From: Mesostigma viride | Lineage: Eukaryota; Streptophyta; Mesostigmatophyceae; Mesostigmatales; Mesostigmataceae | Direction of reading: 5' to 3' | DNA: 21,202 bases | NCBI GenBank assembly: GCA_009746045.1 | Contig: RPFO01002236.1 | Coordinates: 1-21,202 of the forward strand | Part shown: piece after piece, positions 18,640-21,202 of the stretch | Position numbering within the stretch: position 1 is the stretch's first letter | Layout: the number at the start of each line of letters is the position of its first letter | Program-made: the position numbers and the translations under genes | Notes under the pieces: generated by a model | What the model saw: the letters and a program-made list of their open reading frames with translations, nothing else | What the model was told of the DNA's origin: nothing | Database searches by the model: none

Positions 18640-21202
18640 CCGCGCACGCAATTAAGGACGGCTGCACACACACGTACATACACCGCGCACGCAAGGGGCA
18701 ACGGCACTCACATGTACATACACCATGCACGCAAGGGGCGGCTGCACACACACGTACACACACCATGCACGCAAGGAGCGACTTCACGCACAGGTCACAC
18801 ACACCATGCACGCAAGGGCGGCTGCACACACATGTACATCCACCGCGCACGCAAGGGGCGAGTGCACACACATGTACACACACCGCACGCAAGGGGCGGC
18901 TGCACACACATGTACACACCGCGCACGCAAGGGGCGAGTGCACACACACGTACACACACCGCGCACGCAAGGGGCGCTGCACACACATGTACACACACCG
19001 CACGCAATTGCCGGCATGCACACACACGTACATCCACCGCGCACGCAAGGGGCAACTGCACACACATGTACACACACCGCGCACGCTTGGGGCACTGCAC
19101 TCACATGTACACACACCGCGCACGCAAGGGCGGCTGCACACACACGTACACACACCATGCACGCAATTGCCGGCATGCACACACACGTACACACACCGCG
19201 CACGCAAGGGGCGGCTGCACACACACGTACACACACGCGCACGCAATTGCGGCATGCACACACACGTACATCCACCGCGCACGCAAGGGGCAACTGCACA
19301 CACATGTACACACACCGCGCACGCTTGGGGCAGCTGCACACACACGTACCACACCGCGCACGCAAGGGGCGGCTGCACACACACGTACATACACCGCGCA
19401 CGCAAGGGGCAACTGCACACACATGTACACACACCGCGCACGCAAGGGGCAACTGCACACACACGTACACACACCGCGCACGCTTGGGGCGCTGCACCAC
19501 ACGTACCTACACCGCGCACGCAAGGGGCGGCTGCACACACACGTACATCCACCGCGCACGCAAGGGGCAACTGCACACACATGTACACACACCGCGCACG
19601 CTTGGGGCAGCTGCACTCACATGTACACACACCGCGCACGCAAGGGGCGGCTGCACACACACGTACATCCACCGCGCACGCAAGGGGCAACTGCACACAC
19701 ACGTACATCCACCGCGCACGCAAGGGGCGGCTGCACACACACGTACACACACACCGCGCACGCAAGGGGCAACTGCACACACATGTACACACACCGCGCA
19801 CGCTTGGGGCGGCTGCACACACACGTACCTACACCGCGCACGCAAGGGCGGCTGCACACACACGTACATACACCGCGCACGCAAGGGGCAACTGCACACA
19901 CATGTACATACACCGCGCACGCAAGGGGCAACTGCACACACATGTACACACACCGCGCACGCAAGGGGCAACTGCACACACACGTACACACACCGCGCAC
20001 GCTTGGGGCGGCTGCACACACACGTACCTACACCGCGCACGCAAGGGCGGCTGCACAAACACGTACATCCACCGCGCACGCAAGGGGCAACTGCACACAC
20101 ATGTACACACACCGCGCACGCTTGGGGCAGCTGCACTCACCATGTACACACACCGCGCACGCAAGGGCGGCTGCACACACACGTACATCCACCGCGCACG
20201 CAAGGGGCAACTGCACACACACGTACATCCACCGCGCACGCAAGGGGCGGCTGCACACACACGTACACACACCGCGCACGCAAGGGGCAACTGCACACAC
20301 ATGTACACACACCGCGCACGCTTTGGGCGGCTGCACACACACGTACCTACACCGCGCACGCAGGCCGGCTGCACACACAGTACATACACCGCGCACGCAA
20401 GGGGCAACTGCACACACATGTACATACACCGCGCAACCACGGGGCGGCTGCACACACACGTACATACACCGCGCACGCTTGGGGCAGCTGCACTCACATG
20501 TACACAACCGCGCACGCAAGGGCGACTGCACACACATGTACATCCACCGCGCACGCAAGGGCAACTGCACACACATACACACACCGCGCACGCAAGGGGC
20601 AACTGCACACACACGTACACACACCGCGCACGCCTGGGGCGGCTGCACCACACGTACCTCCACCGCGCACGCAAGGGCGGCTGCACACACACGTACATCC
20701 ACCGCGCACGCAAGGGGGCAACTGCACACACATGTACACACACCGCGCACTTGGGGCAGCTGCACTCACATGTACACACACCGCGCACGCAAGGGGCGCT
20801 GCACACACACGTACATCCACCGCGCACGCAAGGGGCAACTGCACACACACGTACATCCACCGCGCACGCAAGGGGCGGCTGCACACACACGTACACACAC
20901 CGCGCACGCAAGGGCAACTGCACACACATGTACACACACCCGCGCACGCTTGAGGGCGGCTGCACACACACGTACCTACACCCGCACGCAGGGGCGGCTG
21001 CACACACACGTACATCCACCGCGCACGCAAGGGGCAACTGCACACACATTACATACACCGCGCACGCAAGGGGCAACTGCACTCACATGTACATACACCC
21101 GCGCACGCAAGGCAAGGCTGCACACACACGTACACCGCACGCAAGGGGCAACTCACACACACGTACATCCACCGCGCACGCAAGGGCGGCTGCACACACA
21201 CG
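18640..21202. repeat. Array zone with many one-base indels (right edge)
   Basis: The units resemble those of 11.8-13.8 kb, but single bases are missing or added in many of them (GGGCGGC for GGGGCGGC, GGCGCTGC, CACCGCACGC, TACCACACCG, CACCCGCACG). The 8.4-18.6 kb part has few such events. This may be degeneration or weak consensus accuracy near a contig end. Confidence 0.8.

Larger units (their letters stand above)
8389..21202. repeat. 40-bp minisatellite array, runs off the right edge
   Basis: The unit is a TGCACACACACGTACATACA half (20 bases) followed by a CCGCGCACGCAAGGGGCGGC half. It repeats head to tail for about 11.6 kb once the two palindromic insertions are removed. Units vary at set places: CGTACATA/TGTACACA/CGTACCTA/CGTACATCC in the middle, CCGCGC/CCATGC, and the tail AAGGGGCGGC/AAGGGGCAAC/TTGGGGCGGC/CCACGGGGCGGC and rarer forms. 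About three quarters of each unit is alternating purine-pyrimidine. No unit of the common types has a stop codon in most frames, and 40 is not a multiple of 3, so huge open frames arise on both strands by chance. The rare AATTAAGGG tail supplies the in-frame TAA that ends them. Confidence 0.98.

Noticed and set aside
8252-18655. Open frames of several hundred to over 1,500 codons through the array on both strands, with His/Thr/Arg-rich or Cys/Val-rich 40-residue repeats
   Set aside because: The common 40-bp unit has no stop codon, and 40 is not a multiple of 3, so all frames are traversed every 120 bp. Overlapping open frames exist in nearly all six frames at once and end only at AATTAAGGG variants. 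There is no independent start, codon bias or conserved frame.
8389-21202. CRISPR array
   Set aside because: Units are contiguous 40-bp repeats with no unique spacers, there are no cas genes, and the context is eukaryotic.
8389-21202. Telomeric repeat
   Set aside because: The 40-bp unit bears no resemblance to TTTAGGG or TTTTAGGG type telomere repeats, and none occurs in the window as a run.

Overview
The window looks like eukaryotic nuclear DNA, most likely from a green alga and possibly a volvocine. The reasons are a copia-type LTR retrotransposon, a TGTAA motif (the usual chlorophyte poly(A) signal) at the right place in its LTR, GC-rich codons, and a long CA/GT-rich minisatellite. No host gene is visible, so the organism call is inference.

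Layout. (1) 1-8388: a nearly complete but frame-broken Ty1/copia-like element read on the + strand. It comprises a partial 5' LTR (1-375), a PBS (376-387), a gag region split over several frames (418-about 3480), integrase + candidate protease + reverse-transcriptase N-half (3438-5702), reverse-transcriptase C-half + RNase H (5713-6876), about 1 kb of non-coding 3' region with a 103-bp repeat, a polypurine tract, and a full 3' LTR (7934-8388). (2) 8389-21202: about 11.6 kb of a 40-bp minisatellite in five recognisable zones, with large internal duplications. (3) Two palindromic mobile elements inside the array: a 1038-bp composite (9603-10640) and a 206-bp perfect palindrome (10673-10878).

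The main discovery is the palindromic family. The array holds a second, uninterrupted copy of the host block (11966-13555). This gives true empty sites for both insertions: each one has AGTTA...TAACT ends and a 5-bp target duplication (ACACG, GGCAA). The bookkeeping is exact: the two flanks are offset by 3575 and 2321 bp, and the difference of 1254 equals 1038+5+206+5. The large element is palindromic at three scales: hairpins inside arms, 214-bp palindromes, and a 1038-bp palindrome of the form A-S-B-S'-C. It carries a tRNA 3'-half-like sequence in each S segment. It has no credible protein gene.

The neighbouring LTR also appears to start AGTTAGATG and end CATCCAACT, and it sits in the same array at a site whose empty copy is visible at 11964. 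Shared termini and a 5-bp duplication suggest, but do not prove, that the palindromes are moved in trans by a copia-type integrase. The retrotransposon also seems to have an unusual domain order (integrase before the protease-like motif).

Very long open frames through the array on both strands are a by-product of a stop-free 40-bp unit and are not annotated as genes. Beyond about 18.64 kb, single-base deletions become frequent, which may reflect poor consensus at a contig end.
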